Source: Dermatophilaceae bacterium Soc4.6
Lineage (GTDB): Bacteria; Actinomycetota; Actinomycetes; Actinomycetales; Dermatophilaceae
Direction: 5' to 3'
Assembly: GCA_039889245.1 (NCBI GenBank)
Contig: JAZGVH010000002.1
Location: 2,480,001-2,544,000, forward strand
Length of the DNA: 64,000 bases
Shown here piece by piece: positions 1 to 10,448 of this stretch. Each line of letters opens with the position of its first letter. The stretch's first letter is position 1. The notes under the pieces are model-generated. The model made no database searches. It was not told where the DNA came from and saw nothing but the letters and a program-made list of their open reading frames with translations. Position numbers and translations under genes: made by a program.

Positions 1-186
1 GTCGTCGTGCTCGGCCTGGTGCTCGGCTGGCCCTGGGGGGTGGGTCTGTCGCCGCTGGTCGCGGCTGCGGGCTGGGCGCGGGTGCGCGGAGGGCGGCATA
101 CGCCCGGGCAGGTCTGGCTCGGTCTGGCGATCGGCGCGGCGAGTGCGGCCGTCGTCTACCCCGTGGTGGTGAGATGGGCCGCATGA
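1..186 (+). CDS. C-terminal end of a membrane protein, probably PAP2-superfamily phosphatase
   Basis: Frame 1 is open from the window edge to a TGA at 184-186, giving about 61 residues. They contain two hydrophobic stretches and the sequence GGRHTPGQVWLG between them. An arginine-rich stretch followed by H-T-x-x-Q-V resembles the last phosphatase motif of actinobacterial PAP2 lipid phosphatases, which act on membrane lipid phosphates. Only the C-terminus is visible, so the family call is tentative and it could be another polytopic protein. Its stop overlaps the start of the sulfurtransferase gene (ATGA), suggesting co-transcription and translational coupling. Confidence 0.5.
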   Translation, partial: VVVLGLVLGWPWGVGLSPLVAAAGWARVRGGRHTPGQVWLGLAIGAASAAVVYPVVVRWAA

Positions 187-1067
187 GCCCCACACCCCGC
201 CAGCAGGTCCTCGTCACCGCCGCCGAGCTGATGGCCGAGCTGGGGGCCGACCACCCGCCGGTCGTGCTCGACGTGCGCTGGCACCTGATGGACCCCGCCG
301 GGGCCGGCCGGCAGCGGTATGCCGAGGGCCACCTCCCAGGCGCCCGTTTCCTCGACCTCGAGTCGGTCCTCACCCGGCACACCGGCGACCCGCTCGACGG
401 CCGCCATCCGCTGCCCGAGGCCTCCACCCTGTCGGGCGGGCTCGGGGCGCTCGGGGTCGAGCCTGCCGACCGGCTCGTCGTGGTCGACGAGCCCGGCAGC
501 TACGCCGCCGAGCGGGCGTGGTGGGTGCTGCGCTGGGCCGGGCTCTCCGTCCGAGTCCTCGACGGGGGAGTCACCGCGTGGGTCACGGCGGGTGGAGACC
601 TGCAGCCCGGCGCCGGGCCGACGCCCCCGGCCACCTCGCCCCGGGTCACCGTGGGCCTGCTGCCAACCCTGACCACCGACGAGGCCGCCGCCTGGGCCCG
701 CACCGGGGTCCTGCTCGACGCACGCCCGGCGCCGCGCTACCGCGGCGAGACCGAGCCGCTCGACCCCCGCGCCGGGCACCTCCCCGGCGCCGTCAACCTG
801 CCCGCCACGACCCTGTATGCCGCCGACGGCACCCTCCCCGACGAGGCCTCCCTGCGCTCGGCCCTCGCGGCGGTCGGCGTCGACGTCGGCGACCACGGCG
901 ACCACCCGACCGACGTCGCGGCCTCCTGCGGGTCGGGCGTCTCCGCCGCCCGCCAGCTCCTCGCCCTGGCGACCCTCGGCGTCGACGCGCCGCTATACCC
1001 CGGCTCGTTCTCGGCCTGGTCGCAGGACCCGGCCCGCCCGGTCGCGACCGGTGCCGACCCGGGCTGA
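183..1067 (+). CDS. Thiosulfate/3-mercaptopyruvate sulfurtransferase (two-domain rhodanese)
   Basis: A 294-aa tandem rhodanese. The N-terminal, non-catalytic domain (about residues 10-135) contains VVLDVRW and EGHLPGARFLDL. The C-terminal domain contains LLDARPAPRYRGE and GHLPGAVNLP, and ends in the active-site loop SCGSGVSA with Cys at about residue 249. A CGSGV loop is typical of mercaptopyruvate sulfurtransferases, which move sulfane sulfur to cyanide or thiols in the cytoplasm. I chose ATG 183 because it overlaps the upstream stop and has a GGTGAG 9-10 nt upstream; ATG 174 is in frame but too close to that site. Length fits the family (about 280-300 aa). Confidence 0.87.
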   Translation: MSPTPRQQVLVTAAELMAELGADHPPVVLDVRWHLMDPAGAGRQRYAEGHLPGARFLDLESVLTRHTGDPLDGRHPLPEASTLSGGLGALGVEPADRLVVVDEPGSYAAERAWWVLRWAGLSVRVLDGGVTAWVTAGGDLQPGAGPTPPATSPRVTVGLLPTLTTDEAAAWARTGVLLDARPAPRYRGETEPLDPRAGHLPGAVNLPATTLYAADGTLPDEASLRSALAAVGVDVGDHGDHPTDVAASCGSGVSAARQLLALATLGVDAPLYPGSFSAWSQDPARPVATGADPG

Positions 1068-1085
1068 CTCCTTCTGCGCGCCTCG

Positions 1086-1138
1086 TTGTCCACACCCTGA
1101 CCGGTCGTTGTCCACACTCATCCACAGCCTGTGGACAT
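1086..1138. promoter_or_regulatory. Cluster of four DnaA-box-like 9-mers upstream of gyrB
   Basis: Two exact copies of the actinobacterial DnaA box TTGTCCACA occur at 1086-1094 and 1108-1116. TCATCCACA (7 of 9) follows at 1118-1126 and the inverted TGTGGACAT (8 of 9) at 1130-1138. The last two form the palindrome CCACAGCCTGTGG. The cluster sits in the 334-bp gap between the rhodanese gene and gyrB. It may be a DnaA regulatory or titration site; nothing here shows it is an origin. Confidence 0.6.
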
Positions 1139-1301
1139 CTCGGGACTGATTCATCCTCTGCACGGTAGGGAGCGGCCGACGCGCAGCCTCACAGCCGCTC
1201 GCAGGGCGGCTGGTGCGACCCCCGACACGGCAGAGGCCCTCATTTCGCGGCAGGACGGCATACGGGGGCCTCCTGATGCCGTCTCCGCCGTCCCCGACCA
1301 C

Positions 1302-3567
<2,266 letters not shown>

Positions 3568-3588
3568 ACCTAGGCCAAGGACTTTTCA

Positions 3589-6303
3589 GTGAGCGACGAG
3601 CAGCCCCCCATCGACGACGAGACGCCCGAGACGCTCGAGGCGCCCGAGGCGCCGGACACGCCTGAGGAGCCCGACGACGGCACCATGGACGCGCCGGACG
3701 GCATCAGCCCGCAGGACCTCGAGGCGTCGCAGCAGCTGACCACCGGTGACCGGGTCGAGCCGATCGACCTCAACACCGAGATGCAGCGCTCCTACATCGA
3801 CTACGCGATGGCGGTCATCGTCAGCCGGGCCCTGCCCGACGTGCGCGACGGTCTCAAGCCGGTGCACCGTCGCGTGATCTACGCGATGTACGACGGGGGC
3901 TACCGACCCGACCGCGGCTACAACAAGTGCTCGCGCGTCGTCGGCGACGTGATGGGGCAGTACCACCCGCACGGTGACACGGCGATCTACGACACCCTCG
4001 TGCGCCTGGTGCAGGACTGGACGATGCGCTACCCGCTCGTCGACGGCCAGGGCAACTTCGGCTCGCGCGGCAACGACGGCGCCGCGGCCCCGCGCTACAC
4101 CGAGTGCCGGATGGCGCAGCTGGCCATGGAGATGGTCCGCGACATCCACGAGGACACCGTCGACTTCCGCGACAACTACGACGGCAAGACGCAGGAGCCG
4201 ACGGTCCTGCCCGCCCGCTTCCCCAACCTGCTGGTCAACGGCAGCTCCGGCATCGCCGTCGGCATGGCCACGCAGATCCCTCCGCACAACCTGCGCGAGG
4301 TCGCCGCCGGGGCGCAGTGGTCGCTGGCCCACCCCGACGCGCCCCGCGAAGAGTTGCTCGAGGCGCTCCTCGGCATCATCAAGGGCCCCGACTTCCCCAC
4401 CGGCGCGCTCATCATGGGCCGCCAGGGCATCGAGGACGCCTACCGGACGGGCCGCGGCTCGATCAGCATGCGGGCGGTCGTCTCGGTCGAGGAGATCCAG
4501 GGCCGGCAGTGCCTGGTCGTCACCGAGCTGCCCTACCAGGTCAACCCCGACGCGCTCGCGCAGAAGATCGCGGAGCTGGTCAAGGACGGCAAGCTCGCCG
4601 GCATCGCCGACATCCGCGACGAGACCAGTGGCCGCACCGGTCAGCGCCTGGTGATCGTGCTCAAGCGCGACGCCATCGCCAAGGTCGTGCTCAACAACCT
4701 CTACAAGCACACCCAGCTGCAGACCAACTTCGGCGCGAACATGCTCGCCCTGGTCGACGAGGTGCCGCGCACCCTGCCGCTGGATGCCTTCATCCGGCTG
4801 TGGGTCGAGCACCAGATCGAGGTCATCCGCCGCCGTACGGAGTTCCGCCTGCGCAAGGCCGAGGACCAGATCCACATCCTGCGCGGCTACCTCAAGGCGC
4901 TCGACGCGCTCGACGAGGTCATCGCCCTCATCCGGGCCTCCGACACCGTCGAGATCGCCCGCGAGGGACTGATGGCGCTGCTCGAGATCGACGAGATCCA
5001 GGCCCGCGCGATCCTCGACATGCAGCTGCGCCGGCTCGCGGCCCTCGAGCGGCAGAAGATCATCGAGGAGCACGACAAGCTCCAGGCCGACATCGACGAC
5101 TACCGCGACATCCTGTCCAAGCCGCTGCGTCAGCGCGACATCGTCTCGAGCGAGCTGGCCGAGATCGTGGAGAAGTACGGCGACGACCGGCGCACGAAGA
5201 TCGAGTTCAGCGACGGCGACATGTCGATGGAGGACCTGATCCCCGAGGAGGACGTCGTCGTGACGATCACCCGGGGCGGCTATGCCAAGCGCACCAAGGT
5301 CGACCTCTACCGCTCGCAGCGTCGCGGCGGCAAGGGCGTCAAGGGCGCGCAGCTGCGTGGGGAAGACGTCGTCGAGCACTTCTTCACGACCTCGAGCCAC
5401 TCGTGGCTCCTGTTCTTCACCAACCACGGCCGGGTCTACCGGGCGAAGTCCTACGAGCTGCCCGACGCCGGGCGCGACGCGAAGGGCTCCCACGTGGCCA
5501 ACCTGCTGGCCTTCCAGCCGGGCGAGCAGATCGCGCAGGTGCTCGACATCACGCGGTACGACGACGCTCCCTACCTCGTGCTCGCGACCAAGCGGGGGCT
5601 GGTCAAGAAGACCAAGCTCGAGGAGTACGACTCACCCCGCACGGGCGGGCTCATCGCGGTCAACCTGCGCGACGGCGACGAGCTGATCGGCGCCGGCCTC
5701 GCGTCGGGCGACGACGACCTCATCCTGGTCTCGCGCAAGGGCCAGTCGGTGCGCTTCCACGCCACCGACGAGTCGCTGCGGCCGATGGGCCGGGCGACGA
5801 GCGGCGTCACGGGCATGAAGTTCCGTGAGGACGACCGCCTGCTGTCGATGTCGGTCGTGACGTCGGGTGAGGACCCTGACCTGTTCGTCGTCTTCGAGAA
5901 CGGCCTCGCCAAGCGCACTGCCTCGAGCGACTACCCCGTCAGGGGCCGGGCCGGCCTGGGGGTGCGGGTCGCCCAGGTCTCCGACCGCGGCGGCGACATC
6001 GTCGGCGCGCTCATCGTCTCGGAGGACGACGAGGTCATGGTCGTGATGGAGAAGGGCAAGATCGTGCGCTCGCGCGTCGACGAGGTGCGCCGCACCGGTC
6101 GCAACACCATGGGTGTGAAGTTCGCGGCCCCCGACCCGGGCGACTCGATCGTCGCCGTCGCCCGCAACACGGAGCGGGTCGTCGAGGTCGAGGACGACGG
6201 AGTCCCAGCGGAGCCACACGTCGATGGCGTACCGTCTGAGACGCCGCCCGCGACCGACGACGCGTCCGGTGAGCCGGACGACAGCGATGGAGGCACCGAG
6301 TGA
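3589..6303 (+). CDS. gyrA: DNA gyrase subunit A
   Basis: The breakage-reunion subunit of DNA gyrase, 904 aa. After an acidic N-terminal tail of about 65 residues come [20 protein letters not shown] and the catalytic tyrosine in APRYTE (Tyr170). The quinolone-resistance region reads [10 protein letters not shown], with Thr131 at the position equivalent to E. coli Ser83. The C-terminal beta-pinwheel has the GyrA-box [10 protein letters not shown]. It ends in an acidic tail of about 40 residues. Start GTG 3589 follows AAGGA at 3577. Its TGA overlaps the GTG of the DUF3566 gene, suggesting a gyrB-gyrA-DUF3566 operon. Confidence 0.98.
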   Translation: MSDEQPPIDDETPETLEAPEAPDTPEEPDDGTMDAPDGISPQDLEASQQLTTGDRVEPIDLNTEMQRSYIDYAMAVIVSRALPDVRDGLKPVHRRVIYAMYDGGYRPDRGYNKCSRVVGDVMGQYHPHGDTAIYDTLVRLVQDWTMRYPLVDGQGNFGSRGNDGAAAPRYTECRMAQLAMEMVRDIHEDTVDFRDNYDGKTQEPTVLPARFPNLLVNGSSGIAVGMATQIPPHNLREVAAGAQWSLAHPDAPREELLEALLGIIKGPDFPTGALIMGRQGIEDAYRTGRGSISMRAVVSVEEIQGRQCLVVTELPYQVNPDALAQKIAELVKDGKLAGIADIRDETSGRTGQRLVIVLKRDAIAKVVLNNLYKHTQLQTNFGANMLALVDEVPRTLPLDAFIRLWVEHQIEVIRRRTEFRLRKAEDQIHILRGYLKALDALDEVIALIRASDTVEIAREGLMALLEIDEIQARAILDMQLRRLAALERQKIIEEHDKLQADIDDYRDILSKPLRQRDIVSSELAEIVEKYGDDRRTKIEFSDGDMSMEDLIPEEDVVVTITRGGYAKRTKVDLYRSQRRGGKGVKGAQLRGEDVVEHFFTTSSHSWLLFFTNHGRVYRAKSYELPDAGRDAKGSHVANLLAFQPGEQIAQVLDITRYDDAPYLVLATKRGLVKKTKLEEYDSPRTGGLIAVNLRDGDELIGAGLASGDDDLILVSRKGQSVRFHATDESLRPMGRATSGVTGMKFREDDRLLSMSVVTSGEDPDLFVVFENGLAKRTASSDYPVRGRAGLGVRVAQVSDRGGDIVGALIVSEDDEVMVVMEKGKIVRSRVDEVRRTGRNTMGVKFAAPDPGDSIVAVARNTERVVEVEDDGVPAEPHVDGVPSETPPATDDASGEPDDSDGGTE

Positions 6304-6893
6304 GCACGACAGGCCAGGGCAACAACCCCCGTCGCCCCGCGGGTAGCACCGCACGCCCGACGTCGGGCGCCACCGGCTCCACGTCGACCGTGCCCGGCGC
6401 CCGGCCGGTGTCGGGCCAGACGGCCCGCCCCGCCGGAGGTCAGACTCCCCGCAACGGCACCCCGCCCTCTCGTCCCGGTGCCAAGCCGGGCACCCGACCG
6501 GTGGGGGCCCGGCCCCGGAGGCCGCAGGCCGCCCGCCGGGTCAGGCTCGCGGTGGCCCGCGTCGACCCGTGGTCGGTGATGAAGCTGTCGTTCCTGCTGG
6601 CCGTCGCCGCCGGCATCGCGGGCGTCGTGGTGACCATGGTGCTCTGGCTCGTGCTCTCGGGCATGGGCGTCTTCGCCGACATCGACCGAATCATCAAGGA
6701 GCTGCTCTCGAGCAGCACGACCAGCTTCGAGATCATGGACTACATCGGCTTCGGCCGGGTCATCTCGCTGTCGGTGGTCTTCGGGGTCATCAACATCGTG
6801 CTCCTGACGGCGATCTCCACGCTCGCGGCGTTCCTCTACAACATCTCGTCGGCCCTCGTCGGTGGCCTGCAGCTCACGCTGACCGACGACTGA
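6300..6893 (+). CDS. DUF3566 transmembrane protein downstream of gyrA
   Basis: A 197-aa protein whose start GTG overlaps the gyrA stop; GGAGG lies at 6288-6292. The first 90 residues are a basic, Pro/Gly/Thr-rich disordered cytoplasmic tail. Two membrane segments follow, one around [19 protein letters not shown] and one around [19 protein letters not shown], separated by a short helical loop. This is the classic DUF3566 architecture found immediately after gyrA across Actinobacteria. Its biochemical role is unknown. Confidence 0.9.
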   Translation: MSTTGQGNNPRRPAGSTARPTSGATGSTSTVPGARPVSGQTARPAGGQTPRNGTPPSRPGAKPGTRPVGARPRRPQAARRVRLAVARVDPWSVMKLSFLLAVAAGIAGVVVTMVLWLVLSGMGVFADIDRIIKELLSSSTTSFEIMDYIGFGRVISLSVVFGVINIVLLTAISTLAAFLYNISSALVGGLQLTLTDD

Positions 6894-6920
6894 CCAGCGC
6901 GGGCGGCGCGGGCCGGCTGC

Positions 6921-7001
6921 GCGCATACGTCGTCACGTGAAGCCGTATGCGGCCCTCACGTCGCCACACGCGCGCATACGACGTCACCTGAAGCCGTATG
7001 C
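6921..7001. repeat. Two 30-bp direct repeats, each an imperfect dyad (GCATACG...CGTATGC)
   Basis: Positions 6921-6950 and 6972-7001 match at 28 of 30 bases. Each unit starts GCGCATACG and ends CCGTATGC, so each is itself an inverted repeat of GCATACG with a 14-nt centre. They lie in the 231-bp gap between the DUF3566 gene and tRNA-Ile. They could be protein-binding sites or form part of the gyr operon terminator; there is no T-tract. Confidence 0.8.
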
Positions 7002-7047
7002 AGCGCGCTTGCGTGTCGCAGTCACGCGCCCCGTGGCCGCCAGCGTT

Positions 7048-7114
7048 TTGGCTGGGCCCGGCACGGTGAGGTAGTCTGGCGCTCCGGATCGGCACCGCGC
7101 TTGCGGTCCGATCC
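7048..7114 (+). promoter_or_regulatory. Candidate promoter and leader hairpin of tRNA-Ile
   Basis: A -35-like TTGGCT (7048-7053) and -10-like TAGTCT (7072-7077) are 18 bp apart. The predicted leader then carries a strong hairpin: 7086-7098 pairs with 7103-7114 (12 pairs, one bulged C), ending 10 nt before the tRNA. It could aid tRNA 5' processing or terminate upstream transcription. Confidence 0.45.
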
Positions 7115-7124
7115 CGTTCGATGA

Positions 7125-7201
7125 GGGCCTATAGCTCAGACGGTTAGAGCGCTTCCCTGATAAGGAAGAGGCCGGAGGTTCAAGTCCTCCTAGGCCCACC
7201 A
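7125..7201 (+). tRNA. tRNA-Ile (GAT)
   Basis: A 77-nt cloverleaf with acceptor GGGCCTA/TAGGCCC, discriminator A and an encoded CCA. The anticodon loop contains GAT, and the T-arm GGAGGTTCAAGTCCTCC is intact. Its position after gyrA is standard for Actinobacteria. Confidence 0.97.
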
Positions 7202-7229
7202 TCGCCACGCCAGCACCCAGGAGGCACGC

Positions 7230-7361
7230 ATGCTCAAGAAGCTCCTGGCCGTGGCCGCCACCGCGGTCGGCGCTGTGGTGATCCAGAAGAAGCTGCGCGA
7301 CCAGAAGGCCGAGCAGGACCTCTGGGCTGAGGCGACCGATGACGTGCGGTCCACCGGCTGA
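7230..7361 (+). CDS. DLW-39 family small protein
   Basis: A 43-aa ORF between tRNA-Ile and tRNA-Ala, starting at ATG 7230 behind a strong AGGAGG (7219-7224). The product has a basic N-terminus (MLKKLLAVAATAVGAVV), a short hydrophobic helix, a charged segment QKKLRDQKAEQD and the signature D-L-W-x-E-A. DLW-39 proteins are named for that tripeptide and usual length, and are found in this same place in many Actinobacteria. Function is unknown; a membrane-anchored peptide is plausible. Confidence 0.9.
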   Translation: MLKKLLAVAATAVGAVVIQKKLRDQKAEQDLWAEATDDVRSTG

Positions 7362-7391
7362 CCGTCGATCACACCGCCCGCTCGCGGGCAC

Positions 7392-7467
7392 GGGGCCATG
7401 GCGCAATTGGTAGCGCACCTGCTTTGCAAGCAGGGGGTTAGGGGTTCGAGTCCCCTTGGCTCCACCA
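7392..7467 (+). tRNA. tRNA-Ala (TGC)
   Basis: A 76-nt cloverleaf with acceptor GGGGCCA/TGGCTCC, the G-U pair usual for tRNA-Ala, discriminator A and encoded CCA. The anticodon loop TTTGCAA gives TGC. The 3' half, from 7422 on, recurs in direct orientation at 11742, so this gene looks like the integration target of the following island. Confidence 0.97.
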
Positions 7468-7485
7468 GAGAAACCGCAGGTCACA

Positions 7486-7512
7486 GGCCCTCTCCGCTCA
7501 GGCGGGAGGGCC
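7486..7512 (+). terminator. Terminator after tRNA-Ala
   Basis: GGCCCTC and CCGC pair with GCGG and GAGGGCC around a TCAG loop, with one bulged T. A near-identical hairpin at about 11807-11833 follows the tRNA remnant. Confidence 0.7.
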
Positions 7513-7940
7513 TTCGCCGTGTCCGTACCCCACTGAAGTACTGCCGCTGCCACTCGTTGACCATGCCCGCGGCGACGCGGAGATCATCACCTACCCCCTC
7601 GGGGTCGCCCCGTTCCGGCGCGTACCAGCGCCAGCCAGCCGTCCACCAACGGTGGTGGTCTGCCTAGACCCATGGGTTCCCCGGTGCATCCGGCCGACGA
7701 CCCCATGACGACCGCCCGACCGACTCCCGCGAGACCTCCACCTGCCGGTCGATACATCACCCCAAGGGCTCTCTGCGGGACACGTTCTCGGAGAATGAAA
7801 TGCCGCACCCGCCCCCGGTCGTTGCACGACTGACCTTGGTTGGTGAGAGGTCACCGATTCTCCTGAATCCCCCGACGTCGGCGTTGTACACCTACCGACG
7901 TGAAAGTGAGTGACGGCTGGAGACGCTGATCCGGAGGGCC
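7513..7940. other. Non-coding stretch at the left end of the island
   Basis: No gene with recognisable features is visible. It contains the sequence CCCACTGAAGTACTGCCG (7529-7546), which echoes the dyad near 11636-11667 at the other end of the island. This would fit recombinase arm sites but proves nothing. Open frames here look random. Confidence 0.5.
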
Positions 7941-7970
7941 TTGACAAGGTCTTGGCCCACAGGCAACACT
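7941..7970 (+). promoter_or_regulatory. Candidate promoter of the aquaporin gene
   Basis: A perfect -35 TTGACA (7941-7946) is followed after 18 bp by AACACT (7965-7970). The predicted transcript would have a leader of about 120 nt before the aquaporin start. Confidence 0.45.
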
Positions 7971-8096
7971 CTCGACGAAGCGCAGTCGCATGCAGGCGAC
8001 ACTCCCCGCTCGAGTCTCTTCTCCTTCTGCATCACGTGAACGACAAGGTGGTCGTCGGACGATGTCCTGCGCAACCGCCATCCCCTGGAGGCGCTG

Positions 8097-8879
8097 ATGG
8101 ACAGCTCGTTGACACGTCGTTGCTCGGCTGACCTGATCGGCACCGCTTTGCTGATGGTCTTCGGTCCGGGCTCGGTGGTCGCCGCTCTGACGGTCGGCAT
8201 GGGGTCCCTGGACTATGCCGGCCTGGGCATGATCTCGGTGTCGTTCGGGCTCGTCGTGGCGTGGGTGATCTACGCGTTCGGGTCGACGTCGGGGGCCCAC
8301 ATCAATCCTTCCGTGACGGTGGTGCTTGCTGTGACCAAGCGCTTCCCTTGGCGTGACGTCGCCCCATCCGTCGTCGCACAGCTGGTCGGATCCGTTTTGG
8401 TCGGGCTGCTGATCGTGGCGACGTTCGGTAGAGCCGCAGTGGACCGCGGTAACGTCGGCGGCGTCGCGTTCGGACCCAGCGTCAGCTACACGCAGGTAAT
8501 TGCCTGCGAGGCGGTGGCTACCTTTCTCCTGGTCCTGACGATCTTCGCGCTGGCGCTCGATCGCCGGGCTCCCGCCGGCTGGGCAGGCTGGATGCTCGGG
8601 CTGTCTGTCACCACGCTGGTGCTGGTCTTCGGACCTTTGACCGGTGCGGCCGTCAACCCTGCGCGTGCCCTGGGGCCCAACGTGGCCGCGGCCCTGTTCG
8701 GCGGTCACGTCGTCTGGAGCCAGTACCCGGCGTACGTCATCGGTTCGCTGCTCGGCGGACTGGCTGCGGCCGTCTCCCACGACCTGGTCGCGCGTCCGCG
8801 TCTCGCTGCGGAGGCGGATGAGACGGAACGGCCGGAGGCACAAGGGACCCACGGCGAGGTCGTCGGGACTCGCGTCTGA
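8097..8879 (+). CDS. MIP-family aquaporin / aquaglyceroporin
   Basis: A 260-aa polytopic channel of the major intrinsic protein family, with six hydrophobic segments and two half-helix loops. The first loop reads GAHINPSVTV (NPS instead of the canonical NPA) and the second GAAVNPARALGP (canonical NPA). It would pass water or small neutral solutes across the cytoplasmic membrane. Start ATG 8097 has GGAGG at 8085-8089. The C-terminal 40 residues are hydrophilic. It is followed after 134 bp by the formaldehyde dehydrogenase gene, so uptake of a small C1 or polyol compound is an attractive but untested idea. It is cargo of the tRNA-Ala island. Confidence 0.9.
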   Translation: MDSSLTRRCSADLIGTALLMVFGPGSVVAALTVGMGSLDYAGLGMISVSFGLVVAWVIYAFGSTSGAHINPSVTVVLAVTKRFPWRDVAPSVVAQLVGSVLVGLLIVATFGRAAVDRGNVGGVAFGPSVSYTQVIACEAVATFLLVLTIFALALDRRAPAGWAGWMLGLSVTTLVLVFGPLTGAAVNPARALGPNVAAALFGGHVVWSQYPAYVIGSLLGGLAAAVSHDLVARPRLAAEADETERPEAQGTHGEVVGTRV

Positions 8880-9013
8880 GGCTTTGTACGAGGCCGCGGC
8901 TCCCGGCGCAGCCCGGGATTGAAGGAGGTGTAGACCGGGACGAAAACCCGAAGCGAATCTCCCCGGTCGCAGGAGCGGCCGAACACACGTTTGTCCTAGA
9001 AGGGAACCAGCAC

Positions 9014-10228
9014 ATGTCAGGAAACAAGGCGGTCGCGTACATCGGACCCGGCAAGGTCGAGGTCCAGGAGATCCCGTACCCCAAGCTTGAGCTGCAGGAC
9101 GGACCTGGGGTGAACCCGGCCAACATCGGCCGCAAGTGCAACCACGGGGTGATCTTGAAGGTGGTCTCGACCAACATCTGCGGCAGCGACCAACACATGG
9201 TCCGCGGCCGCACCACGGCGCCGGAGAACCTCGTCCTCGGGCACGAGATCACCGGCGAGGTCATCGAGGTCGGACCGGACGTGGAGTTCATCAAGAAGGG
9301 CGACATCTGCTCAGTCCCGTTCAACATCGCCTGCGGACGGTGCCGCAACTGCAAGGAGGGAAAGACCGGGATCTGCCTCAACGTCAACCCGGCGCGCCCC
9401 GGCGCGGCATACGGCTACGTCGACATGGGTGGTTGGGTCGGCGGTCAGGCGGAGTACGTGATGATCCCCTACGCCGACTGGAACCTGCTGAAGTTCCCGG
9501 ACCGCGACCAGGCCCTGGAGAAGATCAAGGACCTGACCATGCTGTCGGACATCTTCCCCACTGGTTTCCACGGCGCCGTCACGGCAGGCGTCAAGGCCGG
9601 TTCCACCGTGTACGTCGCAGGCGCCGGTCCGGTCGGCCTGGCCGCCGCTGTCGGAGCGCAGCTGCTGGGGGCGGCCGTCGTCATCGTGGCCGACCTCAAC
9701 GCCGATCGGCTTGCTCAGGCCCGCAGCTTTGGTTGCGAGACCGTCGACGTGTCCAAGGGAGACCCGAGCGCCCAGATCGAGCAGCTGCTCGGCGTTCCTG
9801 AGGTCGACTGCGGCATCGACGCCGTCGGCTTTGAGGCCCGCGGCCACGGTGAGGGGGCCGGTAAGGAGGCCCCGGCCACTGTGCTCAACTCGCTGATGCA
9901 GGTCACCGCCGCGGGCGGGGCGCTCGGTATTCCCGGCCTGTACGTCACAGGTGACCCCGGCGGTATCGACGAGGCCGCAAAGGTCGGCGCGCTATCCCTC
10001 AGCCTCGGCACCGGCTGGGCGAAGTCGCTGTCCTTCACCACGGGCCAGTGCCCGGTCATGAAGTACAACCACGGGTTGATGATGGCGATCCTCAACGACA
10101 AGGTGCAGATCGCCAAGGCGGTCAACGCCACCGTCATCCCGCTGGATGAGGCACCGCAGGGGTACGCCGACTTCGACAGCGGCGCGGCCAAGAAGTACAT
10201 CCTCGACCCGCACGGGATGGTCGCCTAG
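9014..10228 (+). CDS. fdhA: Formaldehyde dehydrogenase, glutathione-independent (zinc, NAD-dependent)
   Basis: A 404-aa medium-chain dehydrogenase closely resembling Pseudomonas putida-type FdhA, which oxidises formaldehyde to formate with NAD and no thiol cofactor. Visible features are the catalytic-zinc Cys in STNICGSDQHM, GHEITGEV, the structural-zinc run CGRCRNCKEGKTGIC, the Rossmann motif AGAGPVGLAAA, and the family inserts near LNVNPARPGAAYGYVDMGGW. Start ATG 9014 is preceded by GAAGGGA. Actinobacteria usually use a mycothiol-dependent enzyme, so an FdhA in a mobile island looks acquired. It ends in a strong terminator. Confidence 0.92.
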   Translation: MSGNKAVAYIGPGKVEVQEIPYPKLELQDGPGVNPANIGRKCNHGVILKVVSTNICGSDQHMVRGRTTAPENLVLGHEITGEVIEVGPDVEFIKKGDICSVPFNIACGRCRNCKEGKTGICLNVNPARPGAAYGYVDMGGWVGGQAEYVMIPYADWNLLKFPDRDQALEKIKDLTMLSDIFPTGFHGAVTAGVKAGSTVYVAGAGPVGLAAAVGAQLLGAAVVIVADLNADRLAQARSFGCETVDVSKGDPSAQIEQLLGVPEVDCGIDAVGFEARGHGEGAGKEAPATVLNSLMQVTAAGGALGIPGLYVTGDPGGIDEAAKVGALSLSLGTGWAKSLSFTTGQCPVMKYNHGLMMAILNDKVQIAKAVNATVIPLDEAPQGYADFDSGAAKKYILDPHGMVA

Positions 10229-10246
10229 CGGCGCACCGGGGACGGA

Positions 10247-10281
10247 CGGGAGACGGACCCACTCGAGGTCCGTCTCCCGTT
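10247..10281 (+). terminator. Terminator after fdhA
   Basis: A perfect 14-bp stem (10247-10260 with 10268-10281) and a 7-nt loop, starting 18 nt after the fdhA stop. About 165 bp of sequence with no recognisable gene follows before the recombinase remnant. Confidence 0.85.
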
Positions 10282-10448
10282 CTGCGGTCCGTCGTCGTGG
10301 GCCACATCGGGTCGCGACCCGCATCGTTCCTGCGCTCGGTCGGCTGCAGCGTGGGTTGTCGAAGAAGGCGACCGCGATAGCCAACACCACGAGCGTCAGG
10401 TGCATGGTGATCGGTTGATCTCGACAGGCCCGCCGAGGCGACTGACGC

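Noticed and set aside
7910-8131. 73-aa plus-strand ORF before the aquaporin gene
   Set aside because: No recognisable domain, no ribosome site, and it overlaps the predicted promoter and the aquaporin start.
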